A stretch of DNA of 64,000 bases, from the NCBI GenBank assembly GCA_019802505.1, contig JAFMOC010000070.1, positions 1,780,001-1,844,000 on the forward strand, written 5' to 3'. This document shows positions 1 to 22,980 of this stretch, piece after piece (within the stretch, counting starts at the first letter, position 1; every line of letters begins with the position of its first letter). This stretch comes from Corydoras sp. C115 (taxonomy: Eukaryota > Chordata > Actinopteri > Siluriformes > Callichthyidae). A program made the position numbers and the translations under genes. Below the pieces are notes generated by a model that ran no database searches, was not told the origin of the DNA, and saw only the letters and a program-made list of their open reading frames with translations.

Positions 1-403
1 TTTCCATGGCCATCATGGAGAAGACGTTTTGGGTGCTGGGCCATTGACAGGGTGACAACCTGACAACCTACATGTTTTTGGATTGTGGGAGGAAACCAGA
101 AAACTCAGGGGAAACCCATGCAGACACGAGGAGAACATAACCTCCATCCAGATTGGGATACAAACCAAACGCAAACGTGCAAACCACTAAGTCACCGTGC
201 CACCCGGAAGAAGTTTTCTGTTTACTGTTTAAAGCTTTTATCAGTTTATCACTTTTTACCAGTATCAGATCTGTAGTAATAAGTTAACCAAGGTGAGTCA
301 TGGGTAGTTGTAACAGCTTGAACTGAGATGACTTGTTTAACAAGCAGAAGAGTATATAGTTCTGTTAATTTAAGTCACACAACAACGTACTCTTGTTTTT
401 AAG

Positions 404-11594
<11,191 letters not shown>

Positions 11595-11889
11595 TGCCAT
11601 GACGATCATGAAAACAGTGTCCTTACACCTCAGGGATGGGTTGTTACTTCTTATGCTTCGGGGCAAACAGCTGCTGCCATTTAATAAGATCCTGCAAAAA
11701 AAACAGCTTGGGTTTTTTTAATCACGATTCTGTAATTAAATGCTGTTTGAGACGTAATTGCTTCATCTTCATCTATAATTGTTAATAGAAACTTCTGTTT
11801 AGACTCATTAATGGTTTCTCAATCTGTCCAAAATATTTCATCAGTGCTTATTTTTCCTTAATCATGATACCTTTTGCAAAAAGAAAATG

Positions 11890-11895
11890 AATAAA
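11890..11895 (+). terminator. tars1: tars1 poly(A) signal AATAAA
   Basis: AATAAA lies about 300 bp after the stop codon, with a GT-rich stretch (TGTTTTGTGG) about 20 bp further on, the usual layout of a cleavage site. A weaker ATTAAA at 11735-11740 could give a shorter 3' UTR. The 3' UTR would therefore be about 150-320 bp. Confidence 0.65.
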
Positions 11896-12093
11896 ACAAT
11901 TTTGGGATAATGTTTTGTGGAATTTCTATTTAATCCTGTAAACAGAATGAGATGATGCCATTGTCGACTCTTTGGCCAGGAATTCCTCTTTTTCTTCTTG
12001 TTCACTGTAAAGATGTGGAATTGTAAAAACCTTTAAAAGAAGTAAAGCATTATTCTTCTACTCACTTCTTCTCTCTGTAGCTTCTTGAAGCTT

Positions 12094-12582
12094 GATGTAT
12101 AATACTAGTCCAACGTTTGGATATGCCTCCTTTTTGCTCCACTTACTGTCCATGTTATCAGTTCCACTTTCTCTAAAGATGGACTTTGTAGTTCTACAAT
12201 TCCAGACTGTAGTCCATGTGTTTGTGGACATACTGTGTATGTCCCCTTCTCTCTGTTTTGTAATGGTCAGGACCCCAATAGCACCACTACAGAACAGCTA
12301 TCATGGGTGGTTAGTGGGTGCATTATTCCTATCCCAGCAGTGTCACTGAGGTGTTAAAATAAAACTACAGAAGCACTGCTGCACTAACACCCCTCACTGC
12401 ATCAGTGTCACTGCAGAACTGACAATAAACAATCCACCACCCAAATGATACCTGTTCTGTGATGATCCTGACCAATGCCAACAGATGGACTACAGTCTAG
12501 GATTATAAAACTACAAAGTCCATCAATATGGTAAGTGAAGGGAATAGAGAATGGAGCATGAAGGTGTGGAGTGCTGCTGTAT
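12094..12582. mobile_element. Tc1-like MITE, about 490 bp
   Basis: It starts ATACTAGTCCAACGTTTGGA and ends GAAGGTGTGGAGTGCTGCTG, which correspond to opposite ends of the element at 40259-40551. Inside, GATGGACTTTGTAGTT and AGACTGTAGTCCAT near 12178-12220 reappear inverted at about 12484-12525, so the element folds back on itself. It has no transposase. It ends about 220 bp before the first ATG of the candidate small gene. Confidence 0.75.
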
Positions 12583-12680
12583 TTACCGGTTTTAAAAACC
12601 TTTATAATGAAGCTTTCACTTTCTCTTTTACAAATACAGCTGATTTCGAGGAAATGCCCGCTGACAACCATACACACAAA

Positions 12681-12703
12681 CACACACACACACACACACA
12701 CAC
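12681..12703 (+). repeat. (AC)n microsatellite, short
   Basis: About 11 CA units between the MITE and the CpG-enriched stretch upstream of the candidate small gene. Confidence 0.9.
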
Positions 12704-13010
12704 GGGCGGCTGCTCAGTGAGTAGTACACGGAAAATGGACCGCTTAATAAACTATTACGAACGAATAACTTTATTGTTAAGTTGTTAGTTTGTTGTAGTT
12801 CGTAATGCTGAACTCTGTGGAGAGAGAAACCGAGCAAACTCCTTCATCCAGGTGAGTCGGTCACTCGCTTTACTCTCAAACGAAACGCCCTTGTTCAGCA
12901 CTGTGTGTTTGTGCAGTTTGTGCTGGAATAAAGCAATTAAAGTTTGTAGTGAAATAAATCAATTAAAGCTAATGTATTTCGAAGTCGCGTGCATTCTGAA
13001 TGTTCGTGTT
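12700..13010 (+). promoter_or_regulatory. CpG-enriched stretch, candidate promoter of the small gene
   Basis: I count 16 CpG dinucleotides in about 310 bp, clearly more than in the flanking DNA, around a potential first exon ending CATCCAG/GTGAGT at 12851. In fish, such local CpG retention often marks an unmethylated promoter. No TATA box is seen at a useful distance. Confidence 0.4.
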
Positions 13011-14011
13011 TAATAGCTGTTGAATTGCATGGACATCTCTATACAGATTTGGGATTGACGATTTGAAAATACAATCAAATTGTAAATTAACTAGTTCGGG
13101 TTTATGTTTTACATACTTTAATATTAGTTTAGTCTTAACCGAATATTATTATAGTTATATTTAATTTAATCAACCATTCCCCAGCGATGGATTGGCGCCC
13201 TGTCCTGGGTCTATCTGCCCAGCGCCTGAGACGTTCTCCCCTGGATGGGCATGGAGAACCCCACCACGACCTAATAGAGGATAAAGCGGGAGATAATGAA
13301 CGAATGAATATTTCATTTAATCAACCATTCAAACATTTTGTTTCTTTCGCAATTTCTTCAAATGACTCAAATTTGCTTAAATTCTGAGGTACAATTTATC
13401 TTAAAGTGAGTTTAAAACCGTTTGCAAAACCTCATTGCATCATTTAACGACCTGCTCGACCTCATTATGTAAGATTTTAAAGCGGTGTTTGCAGAAATGT
13501 GAGAATTTCTACTATTGGTCCTCCTATTGGTCAATATGGGTACTGCAGATGAGATTGAAATGAAATGAATGATGTTTTAATTTACATTTTAATTTGTCGA
13601 TAGGTTTGAAAAATACCAATGTTTGTCTGTGTCATGGATTTTAATGTGTATGTGTGAATGAGGGCATGTGGTTGGGATGTGGGATGTGGGGCAAGATTGG
13701 CTGTTTACTGTTCACTGTGTTTACCAAAGCTGCCACATTGGACCTCTGAGCAGGCATTAGCCCTCATTCTGCTGTATTGTAACCCTGTATTCTGACTTTA
13801 ACCATCCAATTAGGAAATATGCAAACACTTTAATAAATAAAAGCTAGTGCTACATGCAAATTAAGCTTTAATCTTGTGAAGTTTATAACATCATCAATGT
13901 GTTGGTTATTACAGTTTTGAAATGGAGTTTACTCAGGATGAGAAGAGGTGGTTGGCAAATATAGCTGCAGAGGTAGGATTTTTTCATTTATAAATACAGT
14001 ATATATAGAAA

Positions 14012-14055
<44 letters not shown>

Positions 14056-14322
14056 AAGCACCGGATCGCATTTTGTTTTGTGTTGCATGTCCCAGTGTAC
14101 AATGTTTTTGACTGGTAAGAGAAAACAACAATTAATCCCTTTCAGATACCTGATGGGAATCTCACACGAGAGGAGAAGTTCTGGCATGATGTGATAAAGC
14201 CACAAACATCAGTGGAAGCAGAGTGGTTCCAACAAAAAGCCTGTGCATACTTTGGCCTGACTAATTCTATCAACAACAACCAAGACATGGACACCAAAGT
14301 CAATAAAAACAAGATAACATAA
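12805..14322 (+). CDS. Candidate three-exon gene, 93-residue protein of unknown function
   Basis: Exons 12805-12851, 13915-13972 and 14146-14322. The first ends AG before a consensus donor GTGAGT, the second starts T after TTACAG, and the frame continues: MLNSVERETEQTPSS, Ser-16 split, then FEMEFTQDEKRWLANIAAE, donor GTAGGA, acceptor CTTTCAG, then IPDGNLTREEKFWHDVIKPQ to TAA. Two consensus junctions keeping one frame, with a CpG-enriched start, argue for a real gene. Met-19 is an alternative start. The middle (residues about 21-75) is charged with four Trp/Phe-containing amphipathic patches; the tail is Asn/Lys rich. There is no signal peptide, membrane segment or known motif. I do not recognise the family. 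It runs in the same direction as tars1, about 1.2 kb downstream. It could be a small lineage-specific gene or a degraded one. Confidence 0.5.
13164..13330 (+). mobile_element. 5'-truncated SINE with 16-bp target duplication
   Basis: ATTTAATCAACCATTC is present at 13164-13179 and 13315-13330. Between them lies the last 135 bp of the main SINE family, from CAGCGATGGATTGGCGCC to GGATAAAGCGGGAGATAATG and a GAAT tail. Truncation at the 5' end plus a long target duplication is the signature of LINE-driven insertion. It sits in the first intron of the candidate small gene. Confidence 0.93.
14014..14053 (+). repeat. (GT)n microsatellite, 40 bp
   Basis: 20 GT units in the second intron of the candidate small gene, about 40 bp after its donor. 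Confidence 0.97.
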
Positions 14323-16587
14323 AAATAGGAATTTGTATCCATTTGCCAATGTTGCATGTGATTTACTTTGACATGGCAAATATTTTAAAATGTCTTTCTA
14401 AGAAATGGATTCTTTCCTGGTTGCTCCCTATGTGGGTTTGTTTATTAACGGTTTGATAACAGGGCTGCTAGCATAGCTTTTTCTAGCAAATGCTATATGC
14501 ATTCTAGCTTCTACAAAAAATACATATAATGAAAGCATCATTATTGTCATAATGCCCAACTCAAAAACGTGAAAATTCTGAATACAAAATCGCGGCTACA
14601 TTGAGTACGTAAACAAACGTTACAACAGTTGGCCAAATACTGTCCAAATAGCAAAATTATTCTGCCCCAAATCTGCTCCACATCCCTCATTTTCATCTGG
14701 CCACTTGTTGCATGGATTGACAGCACTTTGACCACTCCCGATTGTGAGAGGTGGGTTATAAGCGGCCCACATGTAGTAGTACCAGATGTGAACTTAAAAG
14801 TGTTTTGAAAAAGGCAGCCTCTAAAATTGTTTTAAGTGGGTCACATATGACTCACATATTTCTGCCAAATGTGGACCAGATAATGTTTACATATGAGGGC
14901 CATGGTCCACATGCTCTGGGTGGTTTCTGTTGGGTTATGTAGTTTAAACTGAATATTGCTATGTTTTGCAAAGAGGAACTCATTATGTCAGGAGTCCAGC
15001 TAGTAAACAATATATTTTTTTATTATTTAATAGTTTAGTTATCTGTGGTTCGGGTTTAAAGTGGTTACTAGAGACAGGGATCAAAAGGTTTACCGTTTAG
15101 ACAAATTTTAACTAAGTTTGGTGCTTCAAATATGTTTGTTTGAGTTTAATTAAACAGATGGAAGTATCTACATCACCTTGTTGCTGGAAATCATAAATTT
15201 GAATAGAAAAATATGCTCAGGGTTGTCAGTGGAGGTGCTGCAACACCACTGTTTGGCCTCAAGGACTATAGTAGTATCATAAAACTAAGAACTAAGCCCT
15301 AAGAGCTGCACCTCTCTCAGCTGGCCAACAAGCAACTCATGACTGATATTGTACACTTTTAGTGTTTTCATCAGAACTTATGCCAACTGAGTTATAATGT
15401 CACTATGAGTGTTATCAGAATGGTGCTTTGATTTTTCATGTGCTCTGCATTTTTGGCAAATTAGTTTGCCTTGAGTAATTACGTATGTCTTGCCATGTCT
15501 ACCTCAGTGCATGACATGTGACATAAAGTGTAGATGCACTTTATTGTTTTCTGTGTAGCACTTTATGTAACATGAAACATAATCGTTCACCTTTGCTGGG
15601 TTTTTTGCAGGTTAGTTTCATTAATTCCATTTACAACACAAGTTTTATCAGATATGCCTATGAGATATTTTAAGAAGATTTTTTATTTTTTTGTAAGCAT
15701 AAGCATTATGATTTATTTCCTATTTTAGTAAGTACAGCAAGTATACAGTTCATAGCTAAAAGTTTGTAGATACTCCTCCTGCTTTGTATGATTTAACACT
15801 TGGCTTTTTTTTGTTGCATAATTGGGCCTATGTGAACATAATTACCCATGATATCATCATTTGCATTTTGTAATGAATTTACACCAAGAAGCACACCTTC
15901 TTATCTAACATTACATATTGTCTGGTAGCTAAATAGACACTCTCCAAAAAAGGGGTTGGTTTTCCCATTCCAGTTAACGTATGCTTTTTGGAAAATGTTT
16001 TCAAATATGGTTTATTCTTTGCTGATTCTAACAAATCACCATTTTTTTTTTTTTTTTGCTGACCCAGCAACTGCACACTCCCAATATTTTAACTTCCATG
16101 TACAACTGTCCCTCCTGTAGAAGATGTGTTTACAATTTCAATTAAATGTGAACCATGGTGCTGTTATATGGGGCAACATCTTGTTTTCTATAGAGGTGTG
16201 TTTGTCAAATGTCCTAATAATTTTGGTCATCAACTTTAAACACAAATCATACTTTGCTACAATGCTGCTAATTCATAGACGCACGTTGTATGTTTAGGAT
16301 AATTAAAGATTTAAAAAATCTTTAAAGTGAACAAAGTGCACTTTAATGGCAGGTTTTCTGAGGTAAAGGTGTAACTGTTAATGTAAAAACTGTCAGTGTA
16401 TAAAATATGCAAATATTAAAAAATAAAAAAATGTTTCTTTAAAAACTTGTGATTTAACTTGTGATTTATGCATGTTTTTTTTATTACAGTGTTTCAGAGT
16501 TATCGTAGTAAAAAACAAACCATGGTAGAATTGAATTGAATTTTAATAAACATTTGTTCATTCATTTATTTGGCAGTAAAATGATGC
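14323..16587. other. Non-coding stretch, 2.3 kb
   Basis: AT-rich with no exon on either strand. Around 14755-14930 there is a block of imperfect repeats of the CCACATGT / GTGGACCAGAT / GGTCCACATG type, probably an old minisatellite-like repeat. Nothing else is recognised. Confidence 0.6.
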
Positions 16588-16722
16588 AGGTGGTTGGCAT
16601 TCTCACCTTACAGCAAAAAGTCCTGGATTCCATTCTCAGGTTTAGCCTTGGATCCTTTGAGGAGTTTGCATGTTCTCTGTGTCTGTGTGGGTTCCCTGTC
16701 TGGTTTTCTCCAGAAAGAGAAA
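16588..16722 (+). mobile_element. Diverged SINE, plus orientation
   Basis: AGGTGGTTGGCATTCTCACC, then GTCCTGGATTCC (B-box region), then GGAGTTTGCATGTTCTCTGT and GTGTGGGTTCCCTG keep the order of the tRNA-related SINE. Internal differences are numerous, so this is an old copy. Confidence 0.6.
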
Positions 16723-16873
16723 AGAAAAAGAAATCTATCCAGAAAGAGAAAAAGGTCATTAATTAGAACAAATCATGTGTTCTGTGTGTAGAAACAACTG
16801 AAAGTGCTTTACGTCTGCTTTAAGACAGTTCTCTATATTATTTTTCAAAAATATTTTCAAGATCTTCACAACG

Positions 16874-16887
16874 CCACTAGATGGCAG
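16874..16887 (+). promoter_or_regulatory. Consensus CTCF motif
   Basis: CCACTAGATGGCAG fits all 14 positions of the published vertebrate CTCF core CCASYAGRKGGCRS. The 14-mer is uncommon by chance, but no occupancy data are available. It lies between the candidate small gene and the repeat-rich desert. Confidence 0.55.
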
Positions 16888-19778
16888 ACTTGCACTACTA
16901 ACTCTCTGTTCTGTAAGACATTAAACTATTTTTAAAAAATTGCCCAGGCTAAAGTCAGCAATCTGAGTTTTCTTTTAAAACTGCAGTTTATTTCAAGACG
17001 TTATTTATAAATGACCAGTTTATATTTACAATAATGTCTGCTATACAAAATCCTACAAACTAAATATATATAAGAAATAAGTTATATAATTAAATATATG
17101 AAATAAGTTCATCTTAGATGGTCTGTAAGACCAAGGAAACAACATATTTTAATAATGTTTAAATATGAAATAGATCATTTAGACTTAAAACAGCAAAAGC
17201 CAGCATCTATCATAGTATAAACCCATATCATTTCTAATAAAAAATTTAAAGTGCATAATAGAGAGGAGAATCTGGTGATAGCAACCATGGATATAAGGAC
17301 AAAATAAAGTCGGGATGGTCAATAATTCTGTTTGTAAAATAGGATTATCAGTTTCAAAACATTTAGAAAGCATAAATAAATGTATTGTTTTGTTATACAC
17401 CTCAATCACAATGTGTTGCATTTGTCAAATTCAATATTTATTTCTTCAAAAATTCAACTAAGCTGTTTTTATTTGTATTTTTATTTTTTGTTTGTTTTGT
17501 TAATATAATGTCGAAAATAATGAACAAAACAATTTTTAATAAAGTTTCTGAAGATGGTAAAAAAATTGCATTTATGGGAGATGGAGCTTGAGAGTGTGTA
17601 TGTGTGTGAGGGAAAGAGAGAGAGAGAGAGAGAGAGATATGACAGTTTCATGAAACTTCAAGTGGGAATGTCTGAGTGTGTGTGGGTGTGTGTGTGTGTG
17701 TGTGTGTCGGTCTGTATGCATTTGGAGGAGAGAGAGAGAGCATGTGTGTATGTGTGTGTGCGTTCATCCAGATCCTCCCCATATGCTCTACTAGGCACCT
17801 GGCCATGAAGGGTCAGAATGGTCCATTGAGCTGCACAAACTGAGCTTCTTTTGGAGTTCTCTGCAGCCTGGATGGATTAAGAGCTCTGCTTCGACGTTTG
17901 AAAAGCGAGACACGGCTCATATACATGGCTCTGGGGTGGTTTCACATTTGGAAGTCTTAACACAGGTGGTTAAAGGATAGTTGTAGTGGGTAAAAAAAAA
18001 CACACCACAAAGAAATGAACTATGTCTAAGCAGCCATGAATTGTATGTCTTCTGTTTTGTGAGGCACTTTTGCATCAGCTGGTGATATTCTCTATGTTCA
18101 GTGTGGACGTCCTGTATATATTCTGTTCTCACGCATCAGATTGAAATGAACACATTGCTTTGGACACAAAACCAAAAGCGCATACACATTTTTCTCTGCT
18201 CATCAAAGTACTTTCTGGTAACCTGATCAGTGGTAAGAACCCACTAACCATTAACTTCTGCCATACTGCTTCAATATCTTCAAATACCAAATGATGCAAA
18301 ATGAGCAAAGCAGCAAGTGCATTCTACACTGTTCCACTGTACATAGCTTTCTAGGACAAACTCTGGCGTAAGTAGGTTCTACTTTCAAAGGCTCCCCAGT
18401 TCCTGGCTAGGCTGCGAGTAGAACCTTGAATTATGGTCAGCCACTCACAAAGTTAGTTTTTGCTCGGCAAACCCAACTGCCATCTTTAATATCATAATGC
18501 CTACAAATTATATGGTTCTAATTATGAACTGTTTGATCACACACATACACATCTGGAAAATCTGACAGCGACCTCAGGCGAGGCTGTTCCTTTCTGAAAT
18601 CGACAGAAAAAGTGGCCTATATCATTCTGCTCATGCCCTGACGTGGATTACAAAAACCACTGGAGTCCAGATAAATGGCACGTCGTCACACCCTGCACTG
18701 GTGCCAGTGTTGTTCAACCACCGAGTCCATCCATGCTGAGGGTCTAACCAAAGAAGAGGCACAGAGAAGCCCAAAATTTGCCCACATACTGACCGCACCA
18801 TGAGCCAAGCCTTTTTCATTGCAAAACAATTATCCATCTAAGCTAACTAAAGTTCACGTTGGCCGTATGTGTGGCTTTTTCATTGTGCCATGGTTCAGAG
18901 TCAAAGAATAGGGAGTATTTATGGTTTAAAAAGCAACCAACTCTTACCAGGCTACAGAAAAAAACTCTAAATACTAAGTCTTTTTAAACTTGACAAGTTT
19001 TCTTTAGAAAAAAAAGCAAACAGGACCGAGTCAGCCATGTTTTCCCCAAATGATTGCTGTAGTCTACTGATCTGAGTGATTTGTATGGTGAATAATTTGT
19101 AATACTACTAGATGAATGGCCTCATATTGTTCATATTCAGGAAATGAGTCCAGCGTTACTATACCAACGGGCTTGGCAGTAATATAGTTTTTTCCCCTAA
19201 TTTGTACCATAAAGCTGAAAGGGTCTAACTTAAAGACATGACACAAATAAATCATCAGTCAGGCGCTTGTTCAGTCAGCAAACGTCGCTGAATGTTAACC
19301 TGACCCCTGATCTCTCTGACAAAAATACTACATAATGACCATCTGGTGCCCAATTAGAAACCAGGGCTTGCCAGCGCTAACACCTTCTTATAATGAAAGA
19401 TGAAAGAGAATCGTATGGTCTTAATAATGTTCCCTATGTTTTACATTAGGCGGAGGATAATGAGATTGTGTGATGCTGGATATGTGCGTGTCTTTCTTTC
19501 ACATGCAGCAGTAAGTTAAAGATCTATTTAAAAGGTTGGTTAAGAAACATCCAGCCAAACCAGTAATACACCCACTTCAGTAATAACCCTCTTTACATAA
19601 TTCCAAAAGAAAGTAGTAAAATCAGTGCAAGAGCAGTCTCTGGGCATTTTGGGGAAACTGGGCAACCCTGTGTGCCAATATATCACACCGAATATAACAC
19701 CGAAAAAGTAAAAAAATCTATCTGCTATCTGGCTGCTAATCTACGTTATATGTTTATTTATTACAAGTTACTTTTCAT
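16888..19778. other. Non-coding stretch, 2.9 kb
   Basis: No exon is supported. 17581-17780 is a purine/GT-rich patch with (GA)n at 17614-17637 and (TG)n at about 17678-17707. 18360-18880 has more even base composition with no open structure. A minus-strand frame at 17917-18132 has no splice context or recognised motif. Confidence 0.55.
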
Positions 19779-20036
19779 GGCGATACGGTGGCTCAGAGGT
19801 TAGCAAATCCATCTCCCAGTGCTGGGGATCCAAGAATGAATCCCGATCTGGGTGGCGATACTGCGTTCTCCCTGGCTCAGTGTGGGTTCAAGGTGAATTG
19901 GATACTCTAAATTGTTCCAATATATAGTGTGTGTGTGTCTGTGTGTGCCCAGTGATAGATTGGCGCCCTATCCTGAGATTGGCGCCTCTATCCTATAGAT
20001 TGGCGCCCAAATCGTTCTCTACTGTCAGAAGCAGTA
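19779..20036 (+). mobile_element. Diverged SINE, plus orientation, with internal triplication
   Basis: The head GGCGATACGGTGGCTCAGAG then GTTAGC is the A-box region; AATCCCGATCTGGG is a degraded B-box region; AGATTGGCGCCC matches the 3' body. The TAGATTGGCGCC unit is repeated three times at about 19955-20008. It abuts an opposite-orientation copy. Confidence 0.75.
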
Positions 20037-20368
20037 CATTCATTCATTCATTATCTCCTGCTTTATCCTCTATTAGGGTCGCGGCGGGGTTCCCCATGCC
20101 CATCCAGGGGAGAACGTCTCGGGCGCTGGGCAGATAGACCCAGGACAGGGCGCCAATCCATCGCTGGGCACACACTCACTCACACAGACACACACACACA
20201 CACTCTATATGGGGCAATTTTTGAGAATTCAATTGAATTGATCTATGTTTTTGGACTGTGGGAGGAAACCGGAGAACCCGGAGGAAACCCATGCAGACAC
20301 GGGGAGAACATGGAAACTCCACCCAGATGGGGATTCGAACCGGGAATCCCTAGCGCTGAGAGGCGAAC
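20037..20368 (-). mobile_element. SINE, minus orientation, short 5' truncation
   Basis: Runs from the (ATTC)n tail complement through TATCCTCTATTAGGGTCGCG, GGCGCCAATCCATCGCTGGG and CACGGGGAGAACATGGAAAC to GCTGAGAGGCGAAC. About 30 bp of the tRNA-like head is missing, followed by a non-element sequence and an A run at 20388-20411. It is nearly identical to the copy at 20861. Confidence 0.92.
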
Positions 20369-20847
20369 TTTGTATTGAAACTTGTATTAAAAAAAAAAAA
20401 AAAAAAAAAAAGGTTTTACAGTATCTACTGCAATTAAAACACATACTAATAATTATAGCAGGTGAGCTAATGATTTCAGCTGGGATTTGTCTGTGTTAAT
20501 TTTCTATGAGTCAATTAACGTTGAAGAGAGTGAGAAAGAGTGTCTCAGTCCTCATCAACTTCTCACACAAATCATCACCTCACCTGCTTTCCTGACTTCT
20601 CCTCTTATTTACAAATTGCACCTTCACCACCAGACACCAGAACTGCATGTAGTATTTAAATTTAGTATAGTGTGGTTTTAGTTGTGAGAGTATGTAATAC
20701 TTATACTAATCCTGTATGTATGAAATGGTGATAAAAACACATCTATGTTGGACTTAGTGTACTCACCTCACAAAATGAAGGTCTTTGATTCATACAGAGG
20801 GTTCAAGGTGTTTTCATGGTGTATGTATGTTTCCTCCAGGAGTTCTA

Positions 20848-21232
20848 GATTTAAAACCATTCATTCATTCATTTATTCATTATATCCCGCTTTATTCTCT
20901 ATTAGGTTCGCGGTGGGGTTCCCCATGCCCATGCAGGGGAGAACGTCTCGGGCGCTGGGCAGATAGACCCAGGACAGGGCGCCAATCCATCGCTGGGCAC
21001 ACACTCACTCACACAGACACACACACTCTATATGGGGCAATTTTTGAGAATTCAATTGACTTGATCCATGTTTTTGGACTGTGGGAGGAAACCGGAGAAT
21101 CTGGAGGAAACCCATGCAGACACGGGGAGAACATGGAAACTCCACCCAGATGGGGATTCGAACCGGGAATCCCTAGCGCTGAGAGGCGAACGTGCTGACC
21201 ACTAAGCCACCGTGCCGCCGATTTAAAACCAT
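20848..21232 (-). mobile_element. Full-length SINE with 13-bp target duplication
   Basis: GATTTAAAACCAT at 20848-20860 and 21220-21232 flanks a complete copy (20861-21219). On the minus strand it starts CGGCGGCACGGTGGCTTAGT, has B box GGTTCGAATCCC, a GGTTTCCTCCACAGT-type body and a tail of ATGAATGAATG units. It is a good reference copy for the family. It landed in an older SINE-like remnant at about 20755-20845. Confidence 0.95.
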
Positions 21233-22856
21233 AATATTTTGAATTGTAAGTGCATAAATGAATATGGCTGACCTCGTGTAAGTTTGTTTTTGTTACAACA
21301 AACCAGCATCCTGTCCATGTTTTACATTCTGTCTTCCCTCCATCCTGAAATAGGCTACAGCACCTTCCATCTTCCTAAAGAGAATATGCAGAATATAAAT
21401 GCAAAAGAACTTTTTCTTTGCAACTTTAAAGTCAACACATGGTTATAAAGTGGGCTGCTCAAACATTCGAGTCATTCTTTTAAAAAAAAAATTTAATAAT
21501 CGATACCATTACTTGTGTATGGACCAGATTTTTTGTTGTTTACTTCTAATTTGTGAATATTAAACTATGAACAGCAGAGGTAGTGCAGATGCCCAAACAT
21601 TTGCATAAGAGTCTATATGAAAGGGTCAGGTGCACATTTATCCCCAGTGTTATAATGCCAGTATGGTAATTTTTGTTTTTATTGTGCTTGGTACCTTTTG
21701 GTATCAAAATGGCATGAGGTCCCTTAACATTTAACACTGTCTTACATGAGGCAAAAATACTTCTTTACCTTAACATTGGTCCTGAATTGTGCATAGTCTA
21801 TTCCCCTTTACAGCAAGGGAACAGAATCTTAAGGTGCACAATGGCTCTAAAAAGCGAGGCAAGCTGTAATAAAAGCCTTTATGCAAGTGGCAAATATGAA
21901 TCACTGTAGAGCGAATTCCAGGCGCCCCTTTCCTGTGTTGCTAAGAGAGCCCCCTAGCTGAGCCGTCACCACAAACAGCAATGGAGAGGGAGGAGGGGGT
22001 TAGAGTGCCTCAGATGGCTGTACAGTTTCAGCCACGTTAGACATGACTGGATGCTCCTATTCCTGTAAAGAGCTGCTTGGGTGGCCTGGTTGGGGTTGTG
22101 GGGGATTGTTAGATTTTAATACTGCCATCTATTAGCACGCTTGGGTCATGATTTATGCAGCTGTCAGCTTAGACTTCATCAGCCCCTTCGGCCCTGGTGA
22201 GTTGTGGGCATCTACATAGGGGCCTGAACCTCTTGATTCAGGAGATTAGGTAAACCACTGAATAAATGAGAGGGGGAAAATAAATTATTTAAATATATAA
22301 TTATGTAAAGGTAGATTTTAAAAAATCCCACATGAACAGAACATACCTCGTGTCTCGCCTGGTAAAACTGTAAAGTGGCTTATGGCCAACAATAAGCAAA
22401 CCACAGAGCAGGCTGTGCACAAATCTTGAAGAGAAAAGTGTTTTACTGTTGCAGGAAATGTAAGCAGTCTAAAGTGTGACAGGGTTTGAGATTTTATATA
22501 TGGATAGGATATATATTGCTTTGAGTAATAATTATTCACTAGTGTAGACTCCCAGCTGGGATTAAAATCTGTGTTGTATGTCACGTTAAAGATAAAACAA
22601 TACACCATGTAAGAAAAACACAGGGTGATATTCATCTTTTTTCTTTTTTTTTTTACTGTGATGACATGATGATGTGATTTATTTCATGTCATGCTTTGCT
22701 CCGTTCTAAACTTGTGCTCTTTTCTTTGTACTTGTCACTGTTTTAATGTATTTATGTGATTTATTACTTTGTAAGTTCTGTATTTTGTGGTTATTGTTTT
22801 TTTAAGATTCTTTAATTTTTGGTTTATTGAGTTTCTTTGTTTTCTTATTTTCTTAA
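21233..22856. other. Non-coding stretch, 1.6 kb
   Basis: No exon or transposon is recognised. 21900-22210 is less AT-rich than its surroundings but is closed in all frames. Confidence 0.55.
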
Positions 22857-22980
22857 GCACGGCGGATTAGTGGTTAGTACGTTCAATCTAAAATTCCCCT
22901 GTGTGAGTGAATGTGTGCCCAGCAAAGAATTGGCACCCTGTCCTGGGCGTGTCTGCCCAGCATCCGAAACATTCTCTGCA
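22857..22980 (+). mobile_element. Internally deleted SINE, plus orientation
   Basis: GCACGGCGGATTAGTGGTTA (head) is joined after about 25 bp to GTGTGCCCAGCAAAGAATTG and CACCCTGTCCTGGGCG (3' body), so the middle of the element is missing. Confidence 0.75.

Noticed and set aside
12805..14322. Small gene as a chitin synthase C-terminal piece, because of LTREEKFWHDVI
   Set aside because: The resemblance is a few residues (EE.FW...I) with no membrane segments or further match; too weak to name.
17917..18132. ADAMTS-like C-terminus suggested by KCETTPEPCI in a minus-strand frame
   Set aside because: Only one short cysteine motif, no thrombospondin repeat and no upstream exons; judged coincidence.
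20785..21198. 137-codon plus-strand frame and similar frames in each SINE copy
   Set aside because: They recur only because the SINE recurs (ENLGRWADRPRTG-like words in each copy); not host genes.
20861..21219. tRNA gene suggested by A-box and B-box sequences (minus strand)
   Set aside because: The pol III boxes belong to the head of a repeated 350-bp SINE with target duplications; no folded tRNA with an anticodon arm and acceptor stem is formed.
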